Below, piece after piece: positions 29,458-39,779 of a stretch of 64,000 bases of DNA. Position numbers and translations under genes: made by a program. The stretch's first letter is position 1, and each line of letters begins with the position of its first letter. The stretch lies in NCBI GenBank assembly GCA_030437565.1, contig CP129291.1, positions 3,224,001 to 3,288,000 of the forward strand, given 5' to 3'. Below the pieces are notes generated by a model. The model saw only the letters and a program-made list of their open reading frames with translations. It was not told the origin of the DNA and ran no database searches. This stretch comes from Terrilactibacillus sp. S3-3. GTDB taxonomy: Bacteria; Bacillota; Bacilli; Bacillales; Sporolactobacillaceae.

Positions 29458-30137
29458 TCAATGATTTTCCTGAAGCTTGTGCTTTTTTCCCTTTTTCCAC
29501 CGGTTGATTCCCGTTCCCAAACCGACAACAATAACAGCCAATAAGATGGACAGTCCCTTTTCCAGGCTTTCGCTTTGTATCCATTGTCCGAGCCATTTGT
29601 CGCTCAGCATCATTTCCCCGGCCGTATAGCCAAGCAGTGCCGCACCGAATGTTACAATGATCGGGAAACGTTCCATGATTTTCATCAGCAATTGGCTTCC
29701 CCAAACGATCAGCGGAACACTAAGGGCTAGTCCGACCATGATTAAAAGTAAATCACCATTTGCCGCGGCAGCGACGGCGACCACGTTGTCCAGGCTCATC
29801 ACAGCATCCGCCATGATAATCGTGCGAATGGCGCCAAAAGCCGTTGAACTCTTCTTCAGTTCAAGTTCTTCCTCTTCGACTAGCAGACTTGAAGCAATAT
29901 AGATAAGCAGTAAGCCGCCAAAAATTTTGACAAATGGTAAAAACTCAGCAGCCAAACAGCGACAAATGTTAAAATAACGCGAAGCACAATCGCCCCGAAA
30001 CTTCCCCAGAAAATCGCCTTTTTCTGCTGGCTTTGGTGCAAATGGCGACAAGCCATTGCAATAACAACAGCGTTGTCACCGCTTAAAATAACATTTATAA
30101 AGATAATTTCAAGAAGACCTGTTAAAAAGGCGGCCAA
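29458..30137 (-). CDS. TerC family integral membrane protein, frameshifted
   Basis: TerC/YjbE-type membrane protein; relatives export manganese and metallate exoenzymes. Motifs: VILSGDNAVVIAMACRHL in the first segment with the acidic-Asn metal site, and MADAVMSLDNVVAVAAAANGD in the mirrored second half. A break near 29945 separates the two. Ends ...INRWKKGKKHKLQENH. About 226 residues and seven segments. TTG start at 30137 after AGGTGCGGA. I looked for a yybP-ykoY manganese riboswitch upstream and could not support one. Confidence 0.88.
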
Positions 30138-30432
30138 TAGATCCGCACCTGCCTGTCCGTTTATTATAGTAAAAAGTATAACCCTTTATATCTACGGACT
30201 CAATTCCAAAATGATACAAAGTTCCCCAGTTTTTTTTTTTGTTTTTCACAGCTGCATCTGTAGCGGAAACCCTGGCTCATCTTCCTCCTTCTCCTCTCCT
30301 TATGGCAAGAAAAAGGAAGTCTTTTCCTTTTGGCAATCAAGATCTTTGACGGTTAGTTTCTCAAAAAGAAAACGAATAGGGGAGGAGTCAAAAAGATCCT
30401 TCCAAAGTATTTAAGAAGGCACCGGCTGACCG

Positions 30433-31308
30433 CTATTTCATATATTTTTTTTTAAAAATCGCCTGTGTTCCACTATTTTCCTCACCCTGGGCTGCCAGCT
30501 CGTCATAGATTTGTTTCGAAAGCGCAAGCCCCGGGGTATCCAGCCCCATTTTTTTTGCCGATTCCAGAGCGATCCGTTCGTCTTTAATTAAGTGTTTTAT
30601 GTAAAATCCCGGTTCAAAGTCCCCTTTTAGCATACGCGGTCCCAAATTAGACAGCGACCAGCTCCCGGCTGCGCCGCCCGCAATACTTTTCATAACCTTC
30701 TCTTCATCAAGTCCGGCATATTTCGCATAAGCCAGTGCCTCAGCGACTCCAATCATACCAGAAGCGATGACGATTTGATTGGCCATCTTCGTGTGCTGAC
30801 CGGATCCCGCTTTCCCCTGATAAACGATATTTTGGCCCATTGCGCGAAGCACCGGCATGAGTGCGTCAACATCCGTTTCGTCGCCTCCGGCCATGATCGA
30901 CAAAGTGCCGTTTTGGGCACCGATGTCGCCGCCTGAAACCGGGGCATCAACCGCATGAATCCTTTTTTCTTTTGCCGCGGCATATATTTTTTCGGCCAAT
31001 TGCGGCGAAGATGTCGTCATGTCAACCACATAGCTGCCCGCTTTTGCATGATCTAAAATCGCGTTATCGAAATAGACCGATTCAACGTCCTGCGGATAAC
31101 CGACCATCGTCATGATCACATCCGATACTTCAGCGATCGCTGCCGGTGAATCTTTCCACACCGCGCCTTCTTCCACAAGTTCATCCGCTTTATTTTTAGT
31201 ACGATTGTACACGTTTACTGAAAAACCCGCTTTCATCAAATTGCGGATCATCCCTTTTCCCATGACGCCCGTCCCAATAAACCCAATAATTGGTTTAGAA
31301 ACTGACAC
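30433..31308 (-). CDS. beta-hydroxyacid dehydrogenase (3-hydroxyisobutyrate dehydrogenase family)
   Basis: An intact 291-residue NAD(P)-dependent dehydrogenase. N-terminal Rossmann motif GFIGTGVMGKGMIRNLMKAGF; substrate loop DAPVSGGDIGAQNGTL; catalytic Lys region GQHTKMANQIVI; C-terminal GFYIKHLIKDERIAL. Members act on tartronate semialdehyde, 3-hydroxyisobutyrate or succinic semialdehyde; the specificity cannot be read here. Similar to B. subtilis YkwC by eye. GTG start at 31308. Confidence 0.9.
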   Translation of the reverse strand: MSVSKPIIGFIGTGVMGKGMIRNLMKAGFSVNVYNRTKNKADELVEEGAVWKDSPAAIAEVSDVIMTMVGYPQDVESVYFDNAILDHAKAGSYVVDMTTSSPQLAEKIYAAAKEKRIHAVDAPVSGGDIGAQNGTLSIMAGGDETDVDALMPVLRAMGQNIVYQGKAGSGQHTKMANQIVIASGMIGVAEALAYAKYAGLDEEKVMKSIAGGAAGSWSLSNLGPRMLKGDFEPGFYIKHLIKDERIALESAKKMGLDTPGLALSKQIYDELAAQGEENSGTQAIFKKKYMK

Positions 31309-31495
31309 TGGCCTTCACTCGCTTTCACCATATATTTTTTCTCTTACCATACCATGTTTATTCGACAAATTCACCCCCAACAATAAAAACACTGATTGAA
31401 GTTTCACCTTCACCTTATCTACCACCCGGGAAATCCACGTTTCAAGTTCACTCATAAAAAAAGGCCATTAAAAAAATCGCCTCCGTAATCGCATA

Positions 31496-31536
31496 AAAAA
31501 GCGAGAGGGTACTTATCCCGCTCGCTTTTTTATTTG
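31496..31536. terminator. bidirectional terminator hairpin
   Basis: AAAAAGCGAG and CTCGCTTTTTT pair around a 15-base loop, giving A and T runs on both sides. It separates the dehydrogenase and the spore hydrolase regions. Nothing else was found in 31309-31683. Confidence 0.8.
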
Positions 31537-31683
31537 AGACAAAGCTCCGTTTTGCGATCAATGAAAACAATTTCCACCCGAGCCAGCCCGCTGATGCGAG
31601 GACCGATTGGGCTTAAAGTCGGCCCCCTCTATTAACGGACTGGAAAATTTTCCCGAACTATCATTGAGGCTTCCGCCTGTTTT

Positions 31684-32946
31684 CTAAGCTTTCCGGGTTT
31701 GAAAATAACGAGTGTACACCCATGGCCACTGCGGCATGGCAAAATTGAGCTGCCATCCCCCGATGCCGCCGATCCCGGTTGACCGCACAATGTCCACTTC
31801 TGCGAACAGACTGCGTGTATCGCTAAACCACACCACATGATTTTGTCCGTTCTCATCGGTATAATTAAAGTAAACGGACTGATCCGCTTCAGAGAAATGA
31901 ATCGGCGCTTGATGGCGCATGGCCAGATTCACGGCATCCGGGTTTGTAATGGCCTTTCCAGGATTCCGCGGATTGTAAGGAATGACCCAGTCATAACCGT
32001 AAAAAGGTATACCAAGGATAATTTTGCTGTGATCGACGAGACCCGCCGCGTAAGCAATCGTTTTTCTGACATTCTCAATCGGTGCCGACGCTCCCGGTTC
32101 ATTGCCTGCATGATGAAAATCATAGGCCATAACGAAAAGTTCATCGACTACCGCGCCAATGCCTCGGTAATCATACCCTCTTAACCACGGCAGCGTGTCA
32201 TCCATCTTTGGCGGAACAGTACTGCTCAATTTTAGTCCTGATGGCTGAAGCCGCGTTTTCAAAGTTCGTAAAAAAAAGCGACGAATTTTTCCCGATCTGC
32301 TGTCAGCACGCCCTCGAAATCAATACTGACACCTCCATAATTGTGCGAAGTGGCAAAATTGACGATATTGCTTATCAGCTTATTTTGCACGTCAGGCGTA
32401 TTCAGCACTCTTTGCACAATCGCCGGATTAAAACCAGAGGTCGTTAAAAATTGGTAACCGTTAAAATCGGTACGACGTGCCCTTGCCAGGCTGCCGTTAC
32501 CGCCGCATTATCATCCAATGGGCTGAGATCGCCATTCCAATTAAAATGAGTTTCAAACAAGCCGATATAAGTCAAATAAGGCGCGTAGTCCTTCACCAAT
32601 GCCTGATCGACATTCGGCGTTCTAAGCTGTGTAAAAGAGAACGATGTCGCTATCCTTTTCTGGACTGCCGGTATATTCAGCCGCAGGCCGGGATGCAATT
32701 GATTCGGACGAACGCCCGGGTTCGCCCTTTGCAGAGCATCCGGCGTGACATGCATCATTCGTGCAATCGAATAAAAACTATCCCCGGACTGAACCACATA
32801 TGCTGTACTTGTAATCAGCAGTGATTGGCCGGTCACAACATTCGCGGCTGTAAGCCCATTGACCGCCCTCAAAGTATCCAGAGGAATATCGTATTTCTGG
32901 CTGATACCAAATAAGGAGTCACCTGCTTTTACCGTATAAACAACAT
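31684..32946 (-). CDS. LysM-GH18 spore cortex hydrolase (SleL/YaaH-like), frameshifted
   Basis: Two LysM domains (VYTVKAGDSLFGISQKYDI and AYVVQSGDSFYSIARMM) precede a glycoside hydrolase family 18 domain. After an indel near 32447 the catalytic stretch GGVSIDFEGV appears with its acidic residues, then after another near 32270 PWLRGYDYRGIGAVVDELFVMAYDFHHAGNEPG and GIPFYGYDWVIPY; the domain ends near 31684. Architecture and length (about 420) fit SleL/YaaH, an N-acetylglucosaminidase of spores. The best start is the ATG at 32946 after AGGTGG, which needs a one-base correction to enter the LysM frame. Confidence 0.88.
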
Positions 32947-33331
32947 GTTTCCACCTTTCCAAGCAAAGCACTTATGGGCCCGGCCGCTTTGCTCTTTATT
33001 CCTTTTCCCGGTAATCGGAATGCCGCAGAAAACCGGCACTCGCCACTCGCTTCCTTTTGCCTAAAAGAATAGTGGTCATTAGCCCATTCTTCTTTATCAT
33101 CTTATTCCGGGCCTCGGGATGTGTTCAAAGGAATAGCAAGATGAGCCGGCGCCCGATCTTCAGAAAAGGCATCGCATTTAAACCGGTAAACTGCCGCTGG
33201 AAAAAAGGTTCATTCTAAACAGGAAGGCATAAACAATCCAAATGGGTCTCCCTGAAAATCCGTTGAAGAAGAGAAAGCGAGCGGGTTCCGGACGTCACCT
33301 GCAACTTTCCGCGGACGGCCAATCGGAGGAA
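32947..33331. other. gap without recognised gene
   Basis: I see no supported gene, repeat or strong promoter in these 385 bases between the spore hydrolase and the acetyltransferase. Confidence 0.6.
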
Positions 33332-33826
33332 CTATTCAATCCTCTTGCTTCTTCTTTCCATTAAAACGACATCATGCCACTTGCCGTTTTCCATTTTGGC
33401 CACCTTTTCTCTTATCCCTAACTCTCTGAACCCGCACTTTTGATGCAAGGCGATACTTGCCGCATTCTCTCTGATAATGGCCGACTGCAGCGTCCAGAAG
33501 CCTTTGTCCTCAGAAATTCTGACAACACTTTTCAGAAGTGCCGTGCCGATGCCCTTCCCTTTATATTTTCCACTAATATAAATGCTGACCTCCGCTACCC
33601 CTGCATAGCATTTTCTGCTCGAAGTTGGACTCAGCGCTGCCCATCCCAGCACTGTATTTCCTGAACGGGCGACCAGCCTGCACGAATCGATATGGTTCTG
33701 ATTCCAATTGTCCCAGGACGGACATTCCGTTTGAAATGTGGCAATACCCGTCTTGATTCCCTCTAAATAAATATCCTTCACCTGATCCCAGTCTGCTGGT
33801 TGCATATCGTCAATCCTGTATTCCAT
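33332..33826 (-). CDS. GNAT acetyltransferase (phosphinothricin acetyltransferase-like)
   Basis: An intact protein of about 164 residues. It begins EYRIDDMQPADWDQVKDIYLEGIKTGIATFQ, shows AEVSIYISGKYKGKGIGTALL (acetyl-CoA-binding GxGxG/A loop) and ends with IALHQKCGFRELGIREKVAKM...WHDVVLMER. This is the PAT/YwnH branch, which acetylates small amines such as phosphinothricin or methionine sulfoximine. The actual substrate is unknown. ATG at 33826; a GTG two codons earlier is possible. Confidence 0.88.
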   Translation of the reverse strand: MEYRIDDMQPADWDQVKDIYLEGIKTGIATFQTECPSWDNWNQNHIDSCRLVARSGNTVLGWAALSPTSSRKCYAGVAEVSIYISGKYKGKGIGTALLKSVVRISEDKGFWTLQSAIIRENAASIALHQKCGFRELGIREKVAKMENGKWHDVVLMERRSKRIE

Positions 33827-34000
33827 TTCCACACCGCCAAAAAAAAAATTTCTATTGTTAATTATACAGCTTAATCAAATCATCCGCGGCATGTTTTTTT
33901 GGCCGGCCTTTTTAGACGATTTGTCCCGCGGTTCTGCGTCATTTTTGCATAAAATGGATCAATGGCATATTTTGCTCTATGAAAAGCCCGGATGCGCTAA

Positions 34001-34028
34001 GCGGACGGTATTGCAAGATACCGTCCGC
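34001..34028. other. perfect 11-bp inverted repeat
   Basis: GCGGACGGTAT and ATACCGTCCGC pair around TGCAAG with no T run. It lies in the 33833-34107 gap, which otherwise shows no supported gene, just outside the IS1341-type element. Confidence 0.6.
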
Positions 34029-34107
34029 GACGGGTATAATCAAGGCGTACTGATAACCACTTGATCATGCAGGCAGCGGACTATCTTGAGATAGAATTTG
34101 AATGAAT

Positions 34108-35492
34108 TGAACTACCCCCACTTAACAACCTTTGGCTTGTTTGAAGTGGGAGATTCCTAAGAACACCGGCGCAGCCGCCGGTTATGGATTAGGCGATCCC
34201 CGCAGTCCCTGCGGTTAGAAGCCTTATCGCTTCATTTTTAAGATTGATACTTGCGTTCATATCTCGATCATGATGGGCATGGCATTTTGGACAGTCCCAT
34301 TCACGCAATCCGAGCTGTTTGACGTCTTTATTTTGGTAGCCGCAACAAGAACAAAACTGGCTGGAAGGAAAGGTTTTCGCCACCGTAACGACGCACTTGC
34401 CATACCACTTGGCTTTATATTCAATCATTGTTTTGAATTGTGACCAGAGACACTTCACTGATCGCTTTTGCAAGATGATGATTTTGTAACAGGTTGGATA
34501 CAGACAAATCCTCCATCCCGATCACATCGTGGTTTTTGACGATTTCGGTGGAGATTTTGTCTAGGTAATCTTTCCGTGCATTGGCCACCTTTTCGTGGAT
34601 ACGGGCGACTTTGATTTTGGCTTTGTGCCAATTGGACCCGCCCACAGAACGCCTGCTCATGATCCGCTGGGCTTTGACCAATTTTTCTTCCAAGGTGCGG
34701 AAAAACTTGAGGTTGGTGTGTACTGTCCCATCCGAGAGAATCGCAAAGTTTTTGAGCCCGACATCAATGCCAACAGCTGAATGGGTTTTCGGCCATGCGG
34801 AAACTTCTACCTCGGTGCCTATTGATACAAAGTATTTGCCGGAGGGAGCCCGTCTGATCGTGGCATTCATAATCCTGCCTTGGACATCGCGGCTTTTGGC
34901 AAAACGAACCAAACCAAGTTTCGGCAGTTTGATATGGTTTCCAATGCCGCAATATTATGATTGGTCATCTTCGTTGTGTACGACTGAATCGGATGTTTCT
35001 TTGATTTAAAACGCGGGTATTTGGTTTGTTTTTTGTAGTATCGGTGATAGGCATCCGCCAAGTTTTCAACAGATTTTTGCAAGGCGATACTGTCCACTTC
35101 TTTTAGAAAAGCAGAGTGGCTCTTGAGTTCAGGAAGGGCTTTGACTGTTTCATATTTGTTGAGGCGTTCACCTTTCCAAGAGTTAGCTGGAATCTGGCCG
35201 TTTTGAACCATTTCTTCGACAATCTGCCAGTAGGCATCTTTTTCTTTCTGCTTACCCAGAAAGAAATTAAACACAAATCGAGAACAGCCGATGGTTTTGT
35301 TGATGAGTCCCACCTGTTTTTTGTTTGGAAAGATGCGAAACTTATAGGCTTTGTTGACCAGCATAGTGTTCGCCCCCATACACAGAACTTATGTTCGTGA
35401 ATATTATAGCATGACAGACAGAAACGGGAGTTGCAACAAGCAGATGGCTCATCTCCCGCTTAGCAACACTTGAAGCGGGAGTCTTCTGCCGA
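34108..35492 (-). mobile_element. IS605-family element, tnpB only (IS1341 type)
   Basis: About 1.39 kb with tnpB but no tnpA. The right end on the minus strand is CTCCCACTTCAAAC...TTAAGTGGGGGTAGTTCA (to 34108), preceded by an ACCGGCG/CGCCGGT hairpin where the guide-RNA scaffold is expected. The left end CGGCAGAAGACTCCCGCTTCAAG...AAGCGGGAGATGA lies at 35430-35492. Such elements depend on a TnpA in trans; the one at 9.9 kb is a candidate. Confidence 0.8.
34189..35364 (-). CDS. tnpB: TnpB of IS1341-type element, frameshifted
   Basis: Start [33 protein letters not shown], the usual TnpB entry. After a break near 34935 it continues with [18 protein letters not shown] (RuvC Asp), [14 protein letters not shown] (Glu), and after another near 34440 [20 protein letters not shown]...[20 protein letters not shown] (four-Cys zinc finger and final Asp). 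About 391 residues. All catalytic positions survive. Different enough from the 9-kb copy to be a separate lineage. Confidence 0.9.
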
Positions 35493-35621
35493 ATTACGAT
35501 AAATCACGCAGCTTTTTGCGTTTAACCAGTATATTTTTGTAAACCGGAGGCAGGTCAATGAGAAAGACCGCCTCGTTTAATAAGATATTGTTCCAACATA
35601 TTAAGGGGGATTTTTTTTTTA

Positions 35622-36810
35622 ATGGTTGATTTCAGTCCTTCACGGCTTGTACAGGCATTGCCCGTCAATTATTTCGCCAATATGAATCAGCGGGTAGCCG
35701 ATTATACTGAGCGCGGTATCGACATTATTAATCTTGAAAAAGGGAGCCCAGATCAGCCGACTCCGGACCATATTGTCAAAGCGCTGGAAAAAGCGGCCCG
35801 CCTTCCGGAAAACCATGGTTATCCGCCATTTGGCGGCAAACAGAGCGTACGGGAGGCTATCGCTGCCTTTTACAAACGTGAATATCAAGTCGATATCGAC
35901 CCCGAGACCGAGGTCACAATGTTCTGCGGCGCTCAAATCGCGATCGCGCTCTGCCGCAAGTCCTTCTAAACCCGGGCGATGTCATGGTCACAACCGATCC
36001 AACTTACCCTCTGTATTATTCCGCTGCACGGCTTTCTGGAGCAGGCGTCCACGCCGTTCCTGTATATGAAGAGGATGATTTTTTACCGGATTGGAACAAA
36101 ATTCCTGACAATGTGTTATCTAAAACAGGCATGTTGATCATGAACTATCCTAATAATCCGACCGGCGCCATGGCTACTGAAGATTTTTTTGCGGATACAC
36201 TGGCGTTCGCTAAAGCGCACCGTTTTCCGATTGTCCATGACTTTGCCTATGGCGCTTTCGGCTTCGACGGCAAACGGCCGCTCAGTTTCCTGCAAACACC
36301 GGGTGCTAAAGAATACGGCGTGGAAATTTATACAATGTCAAAAACATATAATATGGCTGGCTGGCGCTTCGGGTTCCTTGTCGGGAACGCCTCGATTATT
36401 CAGGCTTTCAAACGATTCCACGATAATGCCCACAGCGACGTCTTCGGCGCGCGATCGAAGACGCGGCGGCAGCGGCATTGCTTGGGCCGCAAGATTGTGT
36501 CAAAGAACTGAATGCCCTTTATGAACAGCGCCGCAATGTGCTGGTCGGCAGTCTTCGGGACATCGGCTGGGACGTCAAAGCACCGAAAGGATCGTTTTTC
36601 AACTGGTTCAAAGTGCCCCAAGGGTATACATCCGAAACCTTCGTTAATGCGCTGTTTGAAAAAGCGCATGTGGCCATGGCTCCAGGCCGCGGCTTTGGGA
36701 AAAGCGGCGATCAATATGTCCGCGCCAGCCTGCTCGAACCCGAAGAGCGCTTGAGAGAGGCTGCCGCCAGAATACAAAAAGCCGGCTTTTTTCAAAAGCT
36801 GAATGTCTGA
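35622..36810 (+). CDS. PLP-dependent aminotransferase, class I/II, frameshifted
   Basis: Fold-type I aminotransferase of about 396 residues. Motifs: GIDIINLEKGSPDQPTP, GYPPFGGKQSVREAIAAFY, then after one break near 35950 DPTYPLYYSAARLSGA, MNYPNNPTGAMA, VHDFAYGAFGFDG and the PLP-Lys motif SKTYNMAGWRFGF; after another near 36450 it continues to 36810. Related to methionine/aromatic transaminases (YbdL) and LL-DAP aminotransferase-like PatA. A truncated paralogue follows the SAM-riboswitch dehydrogenase at 42 kb, suggesting a link to methionine. AAGGGGG and a T11 run precede ATG 35622. Confidence 0.88.
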
Positions 36811-36903
36811 TGACCGGCTTTTTAAGAGAAACGAGGGGCCAAAACCGCCCGAGTTTCCAAACGGTTCAATCAGCTGCCGGCACGATTTTTATAAAGAATG
36901 GAA

Positions 36904-36943
36904 AAAACGTTTCGCCCAGGAAAGGACGAAACGTTTTTTTTTT
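36904..36943. terminator. bidirectional terminator
   Basis: AAACGTTTCG and CGAAACGTTT pair across a 12-base loop with A and T runs on the flanks. It separates the convergent aminotransferase and YisL-like genes. Confidence 0.85.
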
Positions 36944-36949
36944 CTCATT

Positions 36950-37279
36950 TCAGATGATTTTGTAACCAAGCAGCAAAATGACGATTAAGTCAACGGCAAG
37001 AAGCACCCATAGCAGAACAGAAGGCTGCTCTTTTCTCCGTCTGGCAAGCGCCATTTCCATCATTCCGACTAGTATCAGCGCGAGGATCCCTTTCAGGACA
37101 AAGGCGCCAGGAAAATGTTGCAAAATAAGCATCCAAATCCCGGTCACAATCATAACAAGATAAGCCAGGCGGAGCAGCATCCGCCAGATGGATTGTCTGA
37201 AAAGAATGATACTTAAAATAAATAAAATAACCATGACTCCCCACATGCCGCTGTGGGTATGTATCAGCACGTCAAACAT
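36950..37279 (-). CDS. yisL: YisL/DUF1516 family membrane protein
   Basis: An intact 109-residue protein with four membrane segments. Begins MFDVLIHTHSGMWGVMVILFIL; HTHSGxW is typical of the family. The end is VLLAVDLIVILLLGYK. GAGAGGAG lies upstream of ATG 37279. Function unknown. Confidence 0.85.
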   Translation of the reverse strand: MFDVLIHTHSGMWGVMVILFILSIILFRQSIWRMLLRLAYLVMIVTGIWMLILQHFPGAFVLKGILALILVGMMEMALARRRKEQPSVLLWVLLAVDLIVILLLGYKII

Positions 37280-37655
37280 TTTTAATTCTCCTCTCACTGA
37301 ACAGCTCTGAAAACAGATTTTGCATCTCTGTTTTTCATTAACGATACGGCTGCCATCTATTATCTTACCATGAACAAAAAGGCCTTCTTAGTAAAATGCT
37401 CGTTTTGTTTCCGGGCTGGCCTCTTTCGGTTCACCTGCGATGGTTTTTTAAGTTTGAATTCAGCTGCAATATGAATTCAAAGCAGAAACCTCTGAAAACC
37501 AGACCAACAGCTGCGGACGGCCTGACGGGCTTTAAACCGCGTTCTATCATTCCAAGGTGACATACTTTTTTAGAAGCTGTGTTTTTTGCAAAGCCCGCTG
37601 CTTTTGATTAGAATTTTCATATACTCATTTTCTTTTGCAAAGAAAGGGGAAAAAC
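37280..37655. other. gap without recognised gene
   Basis: These 376 bases hold only the upstream regions of two divergent genes. I see no clear RNA motif; TTTAGAAGCTG and ATTAGAATTTTCATATACT near 37570-37630 could be promoter DNA. Confidence 0.5.
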
Positions 37656-38228
37656 GTGCAATACAAAACCCATCTTGTCACATCGCTTGTTATAACGGCC
37701 CCATTGCTCTATGCCAACCATGAATGGACGCTGGTTAACATCGGCGGTTTGGCTCTCGGTGCCCTCCTGCCGGATATCGATGAAGAAAGCAGTTACATCG
37801 GCAAACGCACTTTTTTTATTTCCAGATTTATAAATAAACTATTTGGCCACAGAGGTTTGACGCATTGGTTGATCACCTGGCTGATTCTCTCGTTGATATT
37901 ATTCGCGCTGTTTCATAATTGGTTCGTCATTGCTCTCAGCATCGGCTACCTGCTCCATCTCTGTGAAGACCGTTTTTCCGTCTCAGGACTGCACTGGCTG
38001 ATGCCGTTTTCAAACAAGCGCTTCGCATTTCCTTCTTCCTCAATGGTTGTCTATCGAACAGGCAGCCTGAAAGAATTGGGATTCTTCTTCGCAATGGTTG
38101 TGATTTTATTTACCGAAATGCACTATATGAACGATCAGCTGGGGCCGACAAGCAGCGTCATCTATCGAAGAGTGGAGTATATGATCGTTCACTCATTGGT
38201 TGAAATTTTTAAATTTAAGCATTTATAA
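37656..38228 (+). CDS. YdjM-type membrane-bound metal-dependent hydrolase
   Basis: An intact protein of about 190 residues from a GTG start (QYKTHLVTSLVITAPLL) preceded by AAAGGGG. Family motifs: GALLPDIDEESSYIGKR and the metal-site HRGLTHWLITW, with a second His in GYLLHLCEDRFSVSG. Four to five membrane segments. In many bacteria YdjM is SOS-induced; I see no LexA box here. Substrate unknown. Confidence 0.88.
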   Translation: MQYKTHLVTSLVITAPLLYANHEWTLVNIGGLALGALLPDIDEESSYIGKRTFFISRFINKLFGHRGLTHWLITWLILSLILFALFHNWFVIALSIGYLLHLCEDRFSVSGLHWLMPFSNKRFAFPSSSMVVYRTGSLKELGFFFAMVVILFTEMHYMNDQLGPTSSVIYRRVEYMIVHSLVEIFKFKHL

Positions 38229-38469
38229 TCAGGGATCGCAAAAAACCCGGGCGCAATCACTGCCGGCCGGCATTATTCTCCTCGACCTAAAGTTGCTGTG
38301 CGGATCCCGGCTTTTCCGGCTTTGAATTTTAGGCGGCGGATTAGCAGACGGTGGATTGGTAACCGTGTCTGCTCCTATCTGTTCCTTTAATCTATTTTGG
38401 AAAACTTGTAATACCGACGACCTGCAAGTGTTATTATAAATTAGATTTAACTTCAAAGGAGTGTCATCA

Positions 38470-39573
38470 ATGATCGATTCATCGCCTGCTATCGTTAAAG
38501 CCGGACCGCAAGCCTTTATGACCGGAGAAGGTATCTTGCAATCACTGCCCGCGTTATTAAAAGAGCGGCAATTAAAAAATTTAATGATTGTACACGGGGA
38601 AAAAGCATTAAAGGCCGCCGAACCTTTCATGCCGAGCCTGGATGATTTTAGTGTCCATTTCGAAAACTACCACGGTGAATGCACCGCCGATGAAATTTCC
38701 CGAATCGCCGCTCTGGCTGAGAAACTTTCCGCGGATGTTTTGATCGCGATCGGCGGCGGCAAAGTGATGGATATCGTTAAAGCGGCCGCCTTTAAAATAA
38801 ATGTTCCGGAGATTCTTGTCCCTACCGTCCCGTCCAATTGCGCTGCCTTTGCATCGCTAAGCATTGTTTACAATGAGAACGGCGCAGAGCCCGAACTGCT
38901 GCCGTTTACAAGAACACCTCATCTTGTGCTGATCGAACCGAAAATTCTTGTTCGTGCACCGATAAAGTATTTGATAGCCGGAATCGGGGATACACTGGCC
39001 AAATGGTATGAATGCAAAATTGGCTTGGAAGCGGTCAAAAATAAATCGATCGCCTTGACATTCAGTTACGAGGCCGCCCGGATATGCCGCGACAAACTGC
39101 TTGAAAATGGCGGACAAGCCTTGCATGATGCAAAGGATGGAAATATATCCAAAGCTTTTCTAACCGTCATCGATGCCGTTTTCTTTGGAGCGGGCATTAT
39201 CGGCGGGCTGGGAAATCCCTATGCCGACGCCGTTGGCGGCCATGCCTTCTATAACGCCGCGACTTCGATTCCGGAAACTCACTCTGTGCTCCACGGCACG
39301 CAGGTGGCTTACGGCCTTCTGCTGCAGCTGGCTTTGGAAAATAAGAACGATGAAATCAAGCAGCTGTTTCCTTTTTACCGCACCATTGGCCTGCCGGTGT
39401 CTGCCCGCGATGTACATCTTGACAACCGGAATAACTTGGAAGCCGTTGCCGCGAAAATGGCTGAACCGGGATCACTGATCCACGCTTTGCCGCGACAAAT
39501 CAGTGCCCGGGACATTCTCCAAGCGGTGAAGGATGTCGAAGCAATTACACAGAACCTGCTCATTCACAAATAG
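38470..39573 (+). CDS. iron-containing ADH-family dehydrogenase (YbdH/HcxA-like), copy 1
   Basis: An intact 367-residue oxidoreductase of the glycerol-dehydrogenase/Fe-ADH superfamily. NAD-binding IAIGGGKVMDIVKAAAF and VPTVPSNCAAFASLS; metal ligands Asp in AGIGDTLAKWYE, His in VGGHAFYN and His in SVLHGTQVAYGL. E. coli YbdH (HcxA) reduces 2-oxoacids such as 2-oxo-4-methylthiobutyrate-like compounds and neighbours the methionine transaminase YbdL. A close paralogue lies at 41 kb. AAAGGAG precedes ATG 38470. No S-box is seen here. Confidence 0.85.
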   Translation: MIDSSPAIVKAGPQAFMTGEGILQSLPALLKERQLKNLMIVHGEKALKAAEPFMPSLDDFSVHFENYHGECTADEISRIAALAEKLSADVLIAIGGGKVMDIVKAAAFKINVPEILVPTVPSNCAAFASLSIVYNENGAEPELLPFTRTPHLVLIEPKILVRAPIKYLIAGIGDTLAKWYECKIGLEAVKNKSIALTFSYEAARICRDKLLENGGQALHDAKDGNISKAFLTVIDAVFFGAGIIGGLGNPYADAVGGHAFYNAATSIPETHSVLHGTQVAYGLLLQLALENKNDEIKQLFPFYRTIGLPVSARDVHLDNRNNLEAVAAKMAEPGSLIHALPRQISARDILQAVKDVEAITQNLLIHK

Positions 39574-39779
39574 AACAGGAACAAAAGGCCCTTTTCTGTA
39601 ATTGTTGGTTAAAAGTGGCACCAAATATTTTTAGTAAATAACACAGATCGATAGCAACTTTTAAAAAAATCCCTGATGGTTTGAAATTAAACCCTATAAC
39701 AAAAATCAACAGCCCAAATAAAGCGAATGATGCTTTTTTTGGGCTTTTTAGCCTGCAAGTTTGTACAAAATAGTTCTCT

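Noticed and set aside
30138-30432. Manganese (yybP-ykoY) riboswitch upstream of the TerC gene
   Set aside because: I could not find the conserved loop sequences on the minus strand; only an oligo-T stretch and a purine-rich block are present.
33855-34064. Small plus-strand gene between GNAT and the IS1341-type element
   Set aside because: No ribosome-binding site of note, and it overlaps a perfect inverted repeat at 34001-34028.
36803-36988. Small gene after the aminotransferase
   Set aside because: It would run through a strong terminator hairpin and has no domain features.
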